From positions 50,031,830 through 50,095,829 of the forward strand of contig NC_134454.1 in NCBI RefSeq assembly GCF_030867145.1: a stretch of 64,000 nt of DNA, written 5' to 3'. The translations under genes and the position numbers were made by a program. Below the pieces are notes generated by a model. The model did no database searches. It saw only the letters and a list, made by a program, of their open reading frames with translations, and was not told the origin of the DNA. Below are positions 11,401-23,828 of this stretch, in pieces (positions within the stretch are counted from its first letter, which is position 1; every line of letters begins with the position of its first letter). The DNA comes from Opisthocomus hoazin. Taxonomy: Eukaryota > Chordata > Aves > Opisthocomiformes > Opisthocomidae.

Positions 11401-14400
11401 TGCTTAGGTGTAAAATTACATTTTTTTTAATTCAATATATACAAATATGTATGCATATATGTGCACACACATGTGAATGAATACATGTTAAAAGACCTGC
11501 ATTACCTTAAGTGCAAAAGGTAGCACATAATAAAATTTTTATTTTAAACTGATGCTAATAACTAGTAAATCTTACTCACTCAGGTACATTAATTAATAGG
11601 GTGAGACTGGAAGTTATCTGTATTTCAGTTGAGAAATACTAGTATGTGTGCATAGATACACCATAGCAGTCAGCATATGGGTACTAAATGCAAAAAGATT
11701 TGGACCTACTATGTCAGCTGTACCGATTGAATATGACATGTGCAAAGGGTCCAGAACATGCAAGCTGCGCTGATTCACTGCTCATACCATCTCTATATTT
11801 GCAGAAGCCTGAGATACCCACATTTCTGGTAGCCGTATAGAGCAGTACCTTTGATCAGGCCACCAGGAATGTAGCAAACCTGTACAAATGGCCAAATTAT
11901 TTTTCAGTTTGTGCAAAGTTTCTGAGAAGAAAAGATCTGTTGGGCGAAGATGGTAAATGTGGATTACATGTGGTAGTCCTCTACTATGCAGTGCATCATG
12001 TCCCTCTTCATTTTAAGACCTGGTGCTTTGAAACACACAGTTTGGTGTTGTCTTTTATGTCTTATAAATTTGAAAATCAATTATCTGTGTAGAAATGGGA
12101 AAATATCTGATCTTTCCTAGGGGAAATTCAAGTTTCTGAAGGTTGTTTTCTGCAAAAACTTATGGAAATTTTCATGATAATATCAGTTGTCTTCAGTTAA
12201 ACAAATTGCCAGAGGCTGAGCACTATGAATCATGTTCATCTCTTTGAAGCACATATAGATAATTGTTAATACTGAAGAATTCAGCTTATGCATCACTTAT
12301 TGGTTAGGATGACATACTTCAGATATTGTGGTAATATCATTCAATGAAAGCTATTACCACTTGTGCTGCTTTTTCCAGAGAACAATATCATTTTTTTTCA
12401 TAGTTCAAGCATTCTGTTGTATAGTGCATTCATTCAAATAGATTGCACTAGCAAGCAAAAAGGAAAGTAACAGTAGTCATTTATTTAGAATGACATAAAA
12501 ATGTCTTTATATGACGAACTGTTGACCCTTCATCTGTTGTTCCTGTTTCATGCAGTACCAGGTACTATCATAAATTAATGTATATCAAAGCTTAGGGCAG
12601 GACTCTGCTCCTCACTGTGAATTGGAATTGTACGTGATGTGCTAGATCCCTGGCTAGTGTAAAGGGAACTCTGTAGGACACTAACTGATACAAGAGCATC
12701 TTACTCTCCAGACTGCCTCTCAGGAGTCAGTCTGGTTTGTTTGTGTGTACGTTTTTACATTTCTTCCGTGGCAGGTGGAAAGGGAGGATATTCTAATATG
12801 TTACAAAATTCAGAGATAAATGCAATCCAGGAGCAAAAGCAAACTGTTCAGTTCAGCTTCAAAAGTAGGAAACACAGTTACTGGTGAAATAATACTATTT
12901 TAATAATAAGACCTTTCTAACTCACATAATGGCAGCAGTGTCTTCTGTGGTAATTTTGACACACTCCTTAGTCTGTGTCTCCTCTTTCAAGGTTAGACAT
13001 CTAAAATTAGTTATCTGCAGAACCACTTTAAGATTGGCCTGCTTTTCACCGCTGATGGACACAATCTGCGTAGCCGCTGTGGGTTCCACAGGGCGAACAG
13101 GATTGCACAGTTTGAAAACCAAAAGCATGTGACTGATTTGGGAGATGTCTGCACTGACGTTGGCAGGCATGTGTGGAAGCCCTACAGCTGGATCCAAATG
13201 TAAAAGCAGGGGCCTCGCAGGCAGTGTTTCCTTGCAGGGCAGCGCTCTGCTTGACCGACACCAGGGAAGCCCTTGTGCTTCCCTGGTCTGGGTAACTCAG
13301 TCACACTTACCACAGGAACCTCTTTACCACGGCTGGTGGTCATATCTGTGCTGGCTTTAAATTAGCTTGGCTAAGCCCTGGGATCACCACAGAGAGAAGG
13401 GCAGTGCAGAGTAGCTGCACAAATATGCGTTTAGCTGCTTTGGGTTTTTATAGTGACCGTAGTTATGCTCCATGGTGCTGCAGAGTTCACTCTGTGCTAA
13501 CTGAGGCATGGCACACAAGCTATGATCACAGCAGTGGCTGCGGACATATGCCGAGTACTTGACTATTGAATTCTGCTTTCATTTCCTATATGTCTACGTA
13601 TGAATACCTGACGGAGTGAGAGCAGGTAGTTGCCAAGAGCAACAAAACATGTAGTTATAAAGAAGCCAGCCAGGATCTATATCCTGCAATTAAAGTTTCA
13701 CTGCGGTTCCTGACAGTTCTTCCACTTTCAAAAAGAACACCTGTTCCTCTGCTTACATGTAGGTCTTGTATTAAATATTAATCCCTCTTACCTCTGTCCC
13801 TCACATTTTGTAAGATAGCAGTGACCATAATGATCTTTAAAATGTGAAAACAGATGGAACAGGTTATGCAGTACATGGAGACGGGAATTCCTCTCATTCT
13901 TGGAAATGGTAGAAGTGGCATCAGAGGCAGAGAATATAAAATAACTGATTTCGTCTCTTTTTGTACTAAGATGGAATGAAAAGATTTGGAACAGGCAAAA
14001 AAAGGTAATCATGACCATATGGGACAAATGGGTTTCTAAAAATAGACTTTAAAGTATCAGAGACAAGGAAAGATGTCAAAGGAAAATATTAATAAGAACA
14101 AAGAATAAAATACTGTAAGAACGATAAGTAACATACTGTTCTGCTTGGGAGAAATGCTCTTCTCTTTCATATCCTACTACATTCAGGAAATGAGCATATC
14201 ATAAAGTTTCCAGCACACTGCAGATTCAAACTTATGACGAGAAATTTAAACAGGGACATTCTTATCTGGGTGTGTATTTGCCATGTGAAAATGGCTCTAA
14301 AACCTACCACCTTGTCCTGCAGGGGTACTTTGGGATGAACGAAGAACAGTTTCAAGCTGCAGTCTGGTTTGTTGCAGAATGCAGGAGGTGTCTAGTGAAT

Positions 14401-14730
14401 AATTCTCGTTAGCCACTAACCATATTCTCTATTTTCAAGCCAGTTTGATCCATACAAGGCTTGAGTTGCAAGCTCAGCCGCAAGTGAGGTCTTTGGTGGC
14501 TGTTGTTGCTCAGCAATAGCTTTAATAGTAAAACACTAGCAAAGGAAGGAAAGAGTTGAGACTGAAGCAATGTGTTTTGTCTTCTGTTTTATTATACTTG
14601 CTCTGACCTTTGGCAAGTCACCTCTTCCTAGGTAGAGGTAAACTAATATGATATTATCTACTTATCTCTTAGAGGAATTCTAAAGAGAATTTAAGCTGCA
14701 TTTCAAAGGAATCCAGAAACTTCAAAGTAA
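8460..14730. other. Intergenic, no gene recognised
   Basis: About 6 kb of AT-rich sequence. It contains a T-rich run near 8865-8890 and a weak TA/TG-rich patch near 11440-11475. I saw no exon with convincing splice sites plus domain content, no RNA gene and no datable repeat. An open frame at 9491-9862 has no recognisable features. Confidence 0.5.
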
Positions 14731-15540
14731 TCCAGAAGGACCTTGACGGACTTGAGAGGTGGGGCTGTGCAAACCTCATGAAGTTCAACAAGGCCAGGTA
14801 CAAGGTCCTGCACATGGGCTGGGGCAATCCCAAGTACAAATACAGGCTGGGGTGAGAGTGGATTGGAGGCAGCTCTGAGGAGAATAACTTGGGGGTACTG
14901 GTGGATGAAAAACTGGACATGAGGCAGCAATGTGTGCTCACAGCCCAAAAGGCCAGCCATATTGTGGGCTGCATCAAAAGCAGTGTGGCCAGCAGGGCAA
15001 GGGAGGTGATTCTGCCCCTCTGCTCTGATCTGGTGAGATCCCACCTGCATCCAGCTCTGGAGCCCCCAGCACAGGAAAGGCATGAACCTGTTGAAGCGGG
15101 GCCAGTGGAGGGCTATGAAGGTGATTAGGGGACTGGAGCATCCCTCCTACGAGAAAAGACTGAGGGAGCTCAGCTTGTCTGGCTGGAAGAAAAGGCTGAG
15201 AGGGAATCTTTTAAACACTTATAAATATCTTCAGGGTGGGTGTCAAGAAGATGGGGCCAGACACTTTTCAGTGGTGCCCAGCAACAGGACAAGGGGCAAT
15301 GGGCACAAATTGAAGCATAGGAAGTTCCACCTGAACATAAGGAAGAACTTCTTCACTCTCAGGGTGACAGAGCACTGTAACAGGGAGGCTGTGGAGTCTC
15401 ATTCGCTGGAGATATTCAAAACCTACCTGGAGACAGTCCTGTGCAGCATGGTCTAGGTGACCCTGCTTTGATGGAGGGGGATTGGACTAGATGATCCCCA
15501 GAGGTCCCTTCCAACCCCCAACATTCTGTGATTCTGTGAG
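14731..15540 (+). repeat. CR1 LINE, 5'-truncated, plus orientation (copy B)
   Basis: ORF2-derived sequence begins near 14731 and runs through blocks matching KLDMRQQCVLTAQKAS (about 14912-14959) and [17 protein letters not shown] (from about 15127). It then passes into the [19 protein letters not shown] region, the CR1 3' UTR and the tail ATTCTGTGATTCTGTGAG at 15523-15540. The coding frame is broken: the two main open pieces (14889-15128 and 15082-15456) are in different frames, so at least one frameshift separates them. A stop also follows the LGW block near 14850. It is a dead copy, older than copies A, C and H. Confidence 0.92.
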
Positions 15541-18500
15541 TGAGATACTGTGACAGCATCTACTTCAGTTGAGCTTTCCTTTTCTATTGCAAAATTCCAA
15601 GTTCACTGAAGCTGTAACTTCTCATAATCCCTTTTATCTTTCTTCATGGTTCTGTGTAATAGCAACCACAGAAAATGATGAGGTAGCAGAGACGACTTCT
15701 GTCCATCTGTCTTCGATATTTTGATGGTGCCTGATAATAGTAATAATCAAAGTGCTTCTTCCTCATGCTCATTAACCACATTCCTGAATGCTTTCACTGA
15801 GCCTGCTAGTTACTCATGAAAACTGGTATCAAAGCGAGAGTATAGCATTACTTTCCTAACAGCCCTCTAGCATGCTCACGCTTATGAAATTCTCAGGCAA
15901 ACAAATGCTGCTCACATTTATAGCCTCCAAACAGGAACATGATAGTAGACTCCATCAGGAAGGAAATGTTCTTGCAGTCCCTTTACAATAATAGGATTTC
16001 ATGGTGTTATTTGATATGGTGATTTGACATAAATTGAATTCTAGCGTGTGAAATATATATACATTCTGATGCAAGGCATGCCTTACTAACTATTCTGCCA
16101 TTTCAGCTCTTAATTGGTCAATTAGTGCTCTAAAATCCCACGTTTCCCAAGTTTATTATCCATCTTTGGCAAGATAATTCATGAAAGAACACTCACCACT
16201 GGGTTTTGTCTTATAAGATTGCCATTCATGAGCTCTTAGACATGAGAATTGCAAGCTAAGCTAGTGGATCTCACAGTTAGAATTCAAATGAAGCAACTTG
16301 TTTATACAGCATTAGCTGTAACTCTCAGTTGCCTATAATTCATTTATATTCTAAGAATCATTACATTTTCCTTGTCAGAAGTGAGCATGTATATTTAAAA
16401 GCCTGAGTACAAGATGGAGGAGGTGTCTATGGTGTAAGAAACTTTCTTTTCTACAGAGACTACCTTGATCTAGTGAAAATCCTTCTCACTAGCAGTTTTT
16501 GTACAAATATAGTTTAAACTGAAGTCATAATATAAGCAGGAGAAGTGAGAATTAACATATATTAGTATAGAGTATATACATTTTAGAATAACCAATTTAA
16601 AATACTTCTGTCATGCTCTTACTAGTATACTTCTTTAAAACATACAGTAAATCTATATAGATCACCCTGAAAACATGACTGTTTCTTAATTTCATGACAT
16701 TGTGCTCATAACAGACATACATTGGAAGTAATCAGTTGTTTTGATACCTACAGGTATCTTGATATTCGTGGCTGTAATAGGTGACTGATACAGGAATTCA
16801 CGCTTTAGCAGGCAGCCGTTGCCAGCTTCATGATATTGCTCCGAGCTCTACAGCAACAAGCAACAGACAGTAAGACAGTTCTCTGGGCTTTAATATACTG
16901 AAAGTAACTAGTATTCTTTTTCATTTTCTGTATTTCTTGCTGTAAGAAGTATTTTACAATTGTGTTTCTTGTGTAGAATTTTCCTTGCTAATTCTAGGCA
17001 TTCAAACATGGCCTATACGGCATAAACTTTGGTGTAAAGAATATACAGTGGATTTCACTAAACAGTAGATATATGCTAATCGCACCCTGCGACTGGCACC
17101 CTTCTCTAAGTAAGAATTGTGCCACAATCCTTGGTTAAGACAAATATTATACCACAGTGTTGCAAATGTGAAGGTTGGAAAGGTGCTTGCTGTGCAGAGA
17201 TCTGCAGATAATCGAATAGTTCATTCTCCTCATTACCTTTATTTGGAACAAGCCACTGGCATAGGAAAACTCTCCATGTGCATGGGGTACTGCCTTAGGA
17301 ATTAGACTTCTTGTTCCTTAAAGACACAGACTCATTCTTCAAATTAAAAATTGTCAGACAGTCAGATTTTCTCTGTGTGCTTCTTCATCTTACTCTACCT
17401 ATGCAATCCCAGCCAACATACTCTCACAGCATCCTTGAATGAAACCTGGGGGTCCCCACTATGCTATCCTAGGGGTAATCATTACCTTCTTCCCTAAATG
17501 TGACCTAGGTTCTTCTCAATTTGAAAGTCCTGCACGCACACCCCTGATAAAAATCTTCTCGCTTCTAGTAAAGCTTTACAACTGAAGAATAAACTTTTAA
17601 AATATTTTATGGCTTGAACTTTATTGCAATTGCTACCCTTATGGTTATTACTGCATTAATTTATTTTCTATTTAAAAATCAAAATTAAAGCCCCACCTGC
17701 CATACATTTTCTTGATAAAATCTTCATATATATGAAATACTTCTTGGTTTATAATGTATGGAGTTGAATAAAAATACATTACTATTCATCTGTATGCTTT
17801 ATGTTTTCTTCATAGGCAGATGAACTATTGTATGTAGAAATTTAACACAAATATAATTTTGAAACATTTCCCTAGATATGTAATCCCTATTAGAAAAAAT
17901 GAATCAATATTTATGTATGCGTGTTGACTGATAGCTAATGACTATCAAATGACTGACAGTAATTTCTTGTCAGGAATATAGATGATTACACAGGAAAGGT
18001 TTTGTTCTTGCCAGTCATTTGCTCACGGGAAAGAGTGAACCCTGGCTGGTGACTGAACTTCCTGGAGGCCTCAAGCAGAGCACACAGTAGTCTCTGACCA
18101 TTGTTTCTTTGGGTTTTTTTCTTTAAAAGTGAATCAGTAATAAACATTTTACATATGCATTGACAATCTCATTTCTTTTCAATGGTTGTAGGCAACGATT
18201 CAAAGATTCTTTTTCTTATTGTTTTAATCTGTCCGTAAACTAACAAGAAAATTAATGCTTTCTCTATTTAAAGTATTTGCTTCCTGGAAATCTTAAAAGG
18301 ATGTTGTCCTTTTTTATTTTCATATTAAAATTATTATGTATTTAACTGGAATTTTTTTTAAGAGACATTTTAAATTAAATTTTATTTCAGAGAAATATTC
18401 AAAGGTGTTGAAAAAGCTAACATCTTATAATTTTCTTCTTGAACAAAATGGCAAATTGCGATTGTCTAGTGAACATGAAACCAGAAGATAGTAGCCAGCA

Positions 18501-19739
18501 TATGATCCACATAACACATGTGATCATTTTCATTTAAAAATTTTCTTTCAGAACAACGGTCTGTGCACGTATTGGTTTTGTGTTGCCCAAATGTAGGCAG
18601 TGTTTCAGATAGTCAGATATGTGAGCATAATCTGCACTCTCCTTCAGGCACAATGTTCACAGTTTTCATTCAGCATTTATTATTCACACATAGCTGTGAT
18701 GACCAGAACACCATCAGTTCAAATTTCAATGAGTATTAAGATAGTGTTGTATGCAAAGCATATAGGCATGTGCTTTCTCATTCTTAGCTGCAATGTCTCT
18801 GATGTCATCTGAGCCCATTCTGTATGTTTATGTATGTGTATATGCATGTGTATATATGCAGGTATGTATGTGTACATGAAAGCCACATACACACAAATTT
18901 GGCCATACAAATGAATGAAAATAAGTAGTTCCAATACAGATGGGTTTCAGGCACTTTTTATAGTGTGTTTGGTATAGACTACTTGATGATTCGGTACTTC
19001 AGTTTCTCTTTTGGATGGTAACTACCTCAAAACTCAGTAAGAATTCTGGTTTAAAGAGGTAAATTTTATTGGATCAGTTCCTCAGCCAGAATCTTACAAT
19101 TTATATGGGAGTTTTTTCAGATTTTATGTCAAAAAACCCCAACCCTCTAGATGGTTATTTTAAAGATTTCTCAGAGAAAAAATGTTTGTTGTTGTTGGTG
19201 TACTTGATGTTTGACCAGAAGCGTTTGTAATTAGGACAAATACCAGCTTCAGCTTCTGTTTGCGTCTGTGTCTGTGTGTATGTATATGAAGACTCAGGTA
19301 ACTACAAAACCAAGGAGAGCTACACGCTCAAGATGACTAGCATGTGTGATCTGTAACATGTTAGTATTGACAAGGCTCTATTTATGAGATCTCTTCAGAT
19401 TAGCAGCACTGTTTAATTTTTGGCTTAGCGTCCACAGAGAAGGCACGCTAGCAAAATTCTGTGACATGCTCCACAGCAGATACTAGACTTGCAACAAAGC
19501 TGTGTTTAAGCATAATTTAAAGCCTGCTTATAACTGCTGGTTTTGAGAGCTAGGGTCTGACAGGTGTCTTTTGCTTTGGTCTCACAATGCTGGAGGCACC
19601 TGTAAGCAAGGCTAGTATTTGCCTCTTTTTTTTCTGAAGCACTTAGAGGGCTCTATCCTGAAACATGGATGTGATGTTCTTCCACTTCAGGTATTCCTTA
19701 GCCACTTAAACCCCCCTTTCTGTGAATTCCCTGTCTTGT
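15541..19739. other. Intergenic, no gene recognised
   Basis: AT-rich sequence with no gene or recognisable dispersed repeat. The only structured element is the TG/TA-rich simple repeat listed separately near 18.8 kb. Confidence 0.5.
18821..18878. repeat. Imperfect TATG/TG simple repeat
   Basis: Alternating TATG, TGTATA and GTATGTATG units form an imperfect purine-pyrimidine microsatellite. Confidence 0.75.
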
Positions 19740-20900
19740 TGCTGGTGCTATCCTTTTTACCTTTTGTGGAAACACAGTAAACAGGTATTGAAGGGGCCTC
19801 TGCCCCAGGCAGAATGTCATACCTAGATTATTATTTAGGGATGTGTCTTTTAATTTTTTCTTAAAACTCATCAGTGGTGGAGTCTCAGCATGCTTAGGCC
19901 TCGAATTGCTTGCAGACTGGGAGAACATTAAGGGGGAAACATCATCTGTGAATGACCTGTTCTTACACTCTTTCCTGTTCATATGCTATTGGCCAGTCAG
20001 AGCTAGCACATTGGGACAAATGGTCCTGATGTTACCTGTGTAACTTTCTTGTGTTATGTACAAATGTCCAGTGGCAATATATTCCTTACCACTAGAAATA
20101 TTGTCCTTGTGATCAACAGGTTATATCCTACAACCTTACAACAGCCTCTTGTACTGAATATTGTTATACCTTTGCTCAGAGTTCCCTTCTCCTCGACAAC
20201 CTTAGTTTTTTCAGACCTTTGGAACAAGGTCAAGTTTCTCAGGCTATGACCCTTGTTATTCTCCTTGGGAATCTCTCCAGCAAACCCATGTAGCAAAACC
20301 TGGGCATTGCTCTCTCATTGAGACCTTATTTGTGCTGAGCAGAGTGGAAGTTTATGTCAGGTGTCTCTGAGGGTGTGCTACTCTGTGTAGGTCCCTGTAT
20401 GATGTCTGTTCTTTTGCTGGTTGATGTCCAGGTGATGATCCACACACTTTCTGATCCTTTCCTGAACAATTGCTGCCTAGCCAGTTACTTCTCAGCCAGT
20501 TCATGCAGTTCATCATACTGACTAAGTGTGGCACGTGATAAATAAAGATTTTGTCCTCACTAATTTGTATCCTGTTTTTTCTCAATTTGCCCAAGCATTT
20601 TTTAACTCTATGCTTGCTATTTCACTTGCTTGTATCTCTTCTCTGCTAGGTTTCAGCTACAAATTTAGTAAGAATATTCCTAACTCCAGCAGGGTTATCA
20701 GTGAAAATCTGAATAGTTATGCATCTATTCAAATTTGACTTTGAACCCTAGGAAAACACTCTCCAGGTATGGCTTTTCAAAGGATTTTTTCACCTGCATA
20801 ACAAATTTCACATTAGCTGTTACTTCATCACAGGCTGGTCCACAGCTAGTTCCTTCAGTCATTACAAGGAACCTGTCTTTCCTCACATGACTCTTAATTA
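19740..20900 (-). repeat. Ancient degraded CR1 LINE, minus orientation
   Basis: Scattered matches occur in the order expected for a minus-strand CR1. CTCATCAGTGGTGGAGTCTC near 19867 resembles the 3' part. GAGACCTTATTTGTGCTGAG near 20321 corresponds to the LVRPHLEYC coding stretch. TTATCAGTGAAAATCTGAATAG near 20695 corresponds to the INDLD region upstream of FADD. Substitutions and indels are heavy and no open frame survives. Boundaries and continuity are uncertain. Confidence 0.45.
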
Positions 20901-23090
20901 AATTTCTTGCAACTGTATTCTCATTTAGAAAGCCCAGAAAAAGAATTGTTTGCCTATAATTATTTATACCTTCAAGGCAGTTCCATGTTTTTTAACAACT
21001 GAAAACATACCTCTCATACTGAACTTTCAATTTCTACTTTCAGTAGTAAAAATCTACTCTGTTTATAGTTTTTAAGAGAAAAAGGGAGTGCCATACACTT
21101 ATTATCAATCCACTTGTTTACTATTGTGTATCTTAGTATTCTGATTGTAACAAATTGAATCTATTTTTGATGAGAGAATTATTGCATTTTAAACAATCAT
21201 CTTCTCACATGGAGTCAATGTGCGTCACAGGTTTCAGAGCTTCATGTTGAGAGCATAGTTACTGGCAGGAGTAATGAATATACTCTCTTTTCATCATAAT
21301 TCCATATTTTAAGAGGCTAAGCACCTGCTAATTAAAACACAGAGAGCAAAATAGGTAAAAGAATGAAAGGGCTTTTCAGCCCTTTCAGTACATTTTCAGT
21401 TTCCTACCTTGAATCACAACATATTAAGATTCCAGGCTGTGGTTCACAGGTAGCTATAGTAACATATATGTTTGTTACATTTTATGTTTCTTTAATAGAG
21501 TTCAGTGCTGTAAGAATAATGATTCTGTTTGTTGTTGTCCAGTTATGTGTAATTTAATGCGAACTTTCCATTTGATCCTGATCTTAGTATTTTTTTCTGT
21601 AATGAAAATGAAATAAACTGCACTTGTGCTGACTACGTTTGGATTTTTTTTTTGTCATTATACTTAGCTTGCTGTGCATAATAAATTATTCAGATCGTTT
21701 TAAGGGACCTTCATGCGTGTGACTTCCTTCTAGCTTGCTAACTCCCAGGAAGGCTCTCTGATAGACTAAAGGTGTTGCCGTTCGTGCTGTATCACTTATA
21801 AATCAGTTAGACTGCATGAATGCTCTAATTCTGAAATAATCACACCAATTTGTTTCGGAAGGATAGACTACTCTAGTTTGACATTTAAAGAGAAGGGAAG
21901 AAAATTTTATTATTTATTTTAAATATAGGAGAAAATTGAGTTCCTTATATCTTATCAAGCAATAATTCTAACCATTTGGAAGATTTCAAAAAAAGACATG
22001 CTTAGCTGTGATCTTCTCAAGCAGACAGAGTATAATATTGGGAGCTGGATTTTGACATGATCGCAAGTCAAGAGTGCAAGGTGAAATGTACCTACATTGC
22101 GTTCAACAAGGGCTCAAACACTAGAAAGCTGTAGCTTCCTCCTTGCTTTCCTTTCTGTTCCAGCTTTCTATGCTATCACTTCACCAGTTACTGGAGAAAG
22201 CTGACTCTCTTCTTTACTTATCCATGTGGTGGAGTGGGCCTTCCCTTCCACCTTCTCCTCCCCTGCAGGCTTCTTACTCTCCTGCAGAAGTCACTAAGGC
22301 AGAAGTTCTCAGCTTTAAACTGTTTATACAAGTACTTCAGCATTTCAAAATGTTTTTATGGCAGCTGGGTCTAGGATTGTCCATATTTGGACTTATGGAG
22401 CTCAATATAAATGTCTTCTGGGAGTTATCCTTAATACCTTTCAATTTTATTTTTTGTAATTGCTTTATGTTGCCCTGCTTATTCAGTGCACAGACTATAG
22501 GGGTTTTTCCATGGTTTCACCTTTGTTTCTGGATGTGTAGATTTTACTTGCATCTCACTATCTGCTGTCATTTGTTCTTGTTCTCATTTGTACGTTCTGT
22601 ATTGCTGTGAACAAGTAGCTGTAATTTGTTTCCGTAAATCAGAGTCTTAGATACATTGCACTCTTTGGTAAGATCTCTGTCAGTATTTAGAAAATTACCT
22701 TTATTCCATCCGAATGTAAATAACAAATCACTAAGGAATTCTAAGCGCCACATGTTGCCTGTTGTATCGTTACAGTTTGTTCCGAAGTTAGCATTTTAAT
22801 GGTGAACGGTATGGTATACATGCATTTTTTTCCAAGCTACAGTGGAACCATAAGGCAGAGACCTGCAGTTTTCCCTGTTGGTGTTACTTCTCATGGATGA
22901 TTCTCTTGAATCACAGTGGTGTTATCAGAGCAGAAGTGGTAGTCCTGCAGACTTGAAAATGTGTAGCTTTCTGGCCACAAAGGACTGCCTTATGCTTTTG
23001 CGTGCTTCATCTTTCATTTCAAATTTTCAGTCATAAGGAATAGTGATTTCAAAGAACAAATATCTTTTGTGCCCTTTTTTAATCAGATAC
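20901..23090. other. Intergenic, no gene recognised
   Basis: AT-rich sequence. A 155-codon open frame at 22143-22610 is Leu/Phe/Cys-rich with no domain and sits in T-rich DNA; I do not consider it a gene. Confidence 0.5.
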
Positions 23091-23828
23091 CGGTATCAGT
23101 ACAGGCTGGGGGATGAAAGGATCGAGAGCAGCTCTGCTGAGAGGGACTTGCGGGTACTGATAGACGAAAGGCTGCACATGAGCCGGCAATGTGCGCTGGC
23201 AGCCCAGAGGGCCAACCATGTCCTGGGCTGCATCAGGAGAAGCGTGGCCAGCAGGTCGACAGAGGTGATTCTGCCCCTCTGCTCTGCTCTGGTGAGACCT
23301 CACCTGGAGTACTGCGTTCAGCTCTGGAGCCCTCAGCACAAGAAGGACATGGAACTGTTGGAGCGGGTCCAAAGGAGGGCTACAAAAATGATCCGAGGGC
23401 TGGAGCAGCTCTCCTATGAGGACAGGCTGAGAGAGTTGGGCTTGTTCAGCCTGGAGAAGAGAAGGCTGCAGGGAGACCTGACTGCAGCCTTTCAGTACTT
23501 AAAGAGAGCCTATAGGAAAGATGGGGACAATCTTTTTACTAGAGACAGCAGTGACAGGATGAGGGGTAATGGTTTTAAACTAGAACAGGGTAGGTTTAGG
23601 CTGGATATAAGGAAGAAATTCTTTACAATGAGGGTGGTGAAACACTGGAACGGGTTGCCCAGAGAGGTAGTGGAGGCCCCATCCTGGAAACATTCAAGAC
23701 CAGGTTGGACAGGGCTCTGAGCAACCTGATCTAGTTAGTGGTGTCGTGCTCGCTGTGGGGGGGTTGGACTAGATGACCTCTAGGGGTCCCTTCCGACCCA
23801 GAACTTTCTATGATTCTATGATTCTATA
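23091..23828 (+). repeat. CR1 LINE, 5'-truncated, plus orientation (copy C)
   Basis: Homology to copy H starts at TATCAGTACAGGCTGG (about 23091) and continues to the 3' tail CTATGATTCTATGATTCTAT at about 23808-23828. Nearly the whole ORF2 C-terminus is open, with blocks [34 protein letters not shown] and [20 protein letters not shown]. The last codons are disrupted: a one-base deletion in the CCATC-CTGG stretch near 23680 shifts the frame compared with copy H. By eye it is close to 98-99% identical to copy H, so both come from the same young subfamily. Confidence 0.93.

Noticed and set aside
22143..22610. 155-codon + strand open frame
   Set aside because: Hydrophobic low-complexity translation of T-rich DNA with no domain and no splice or promoter context.
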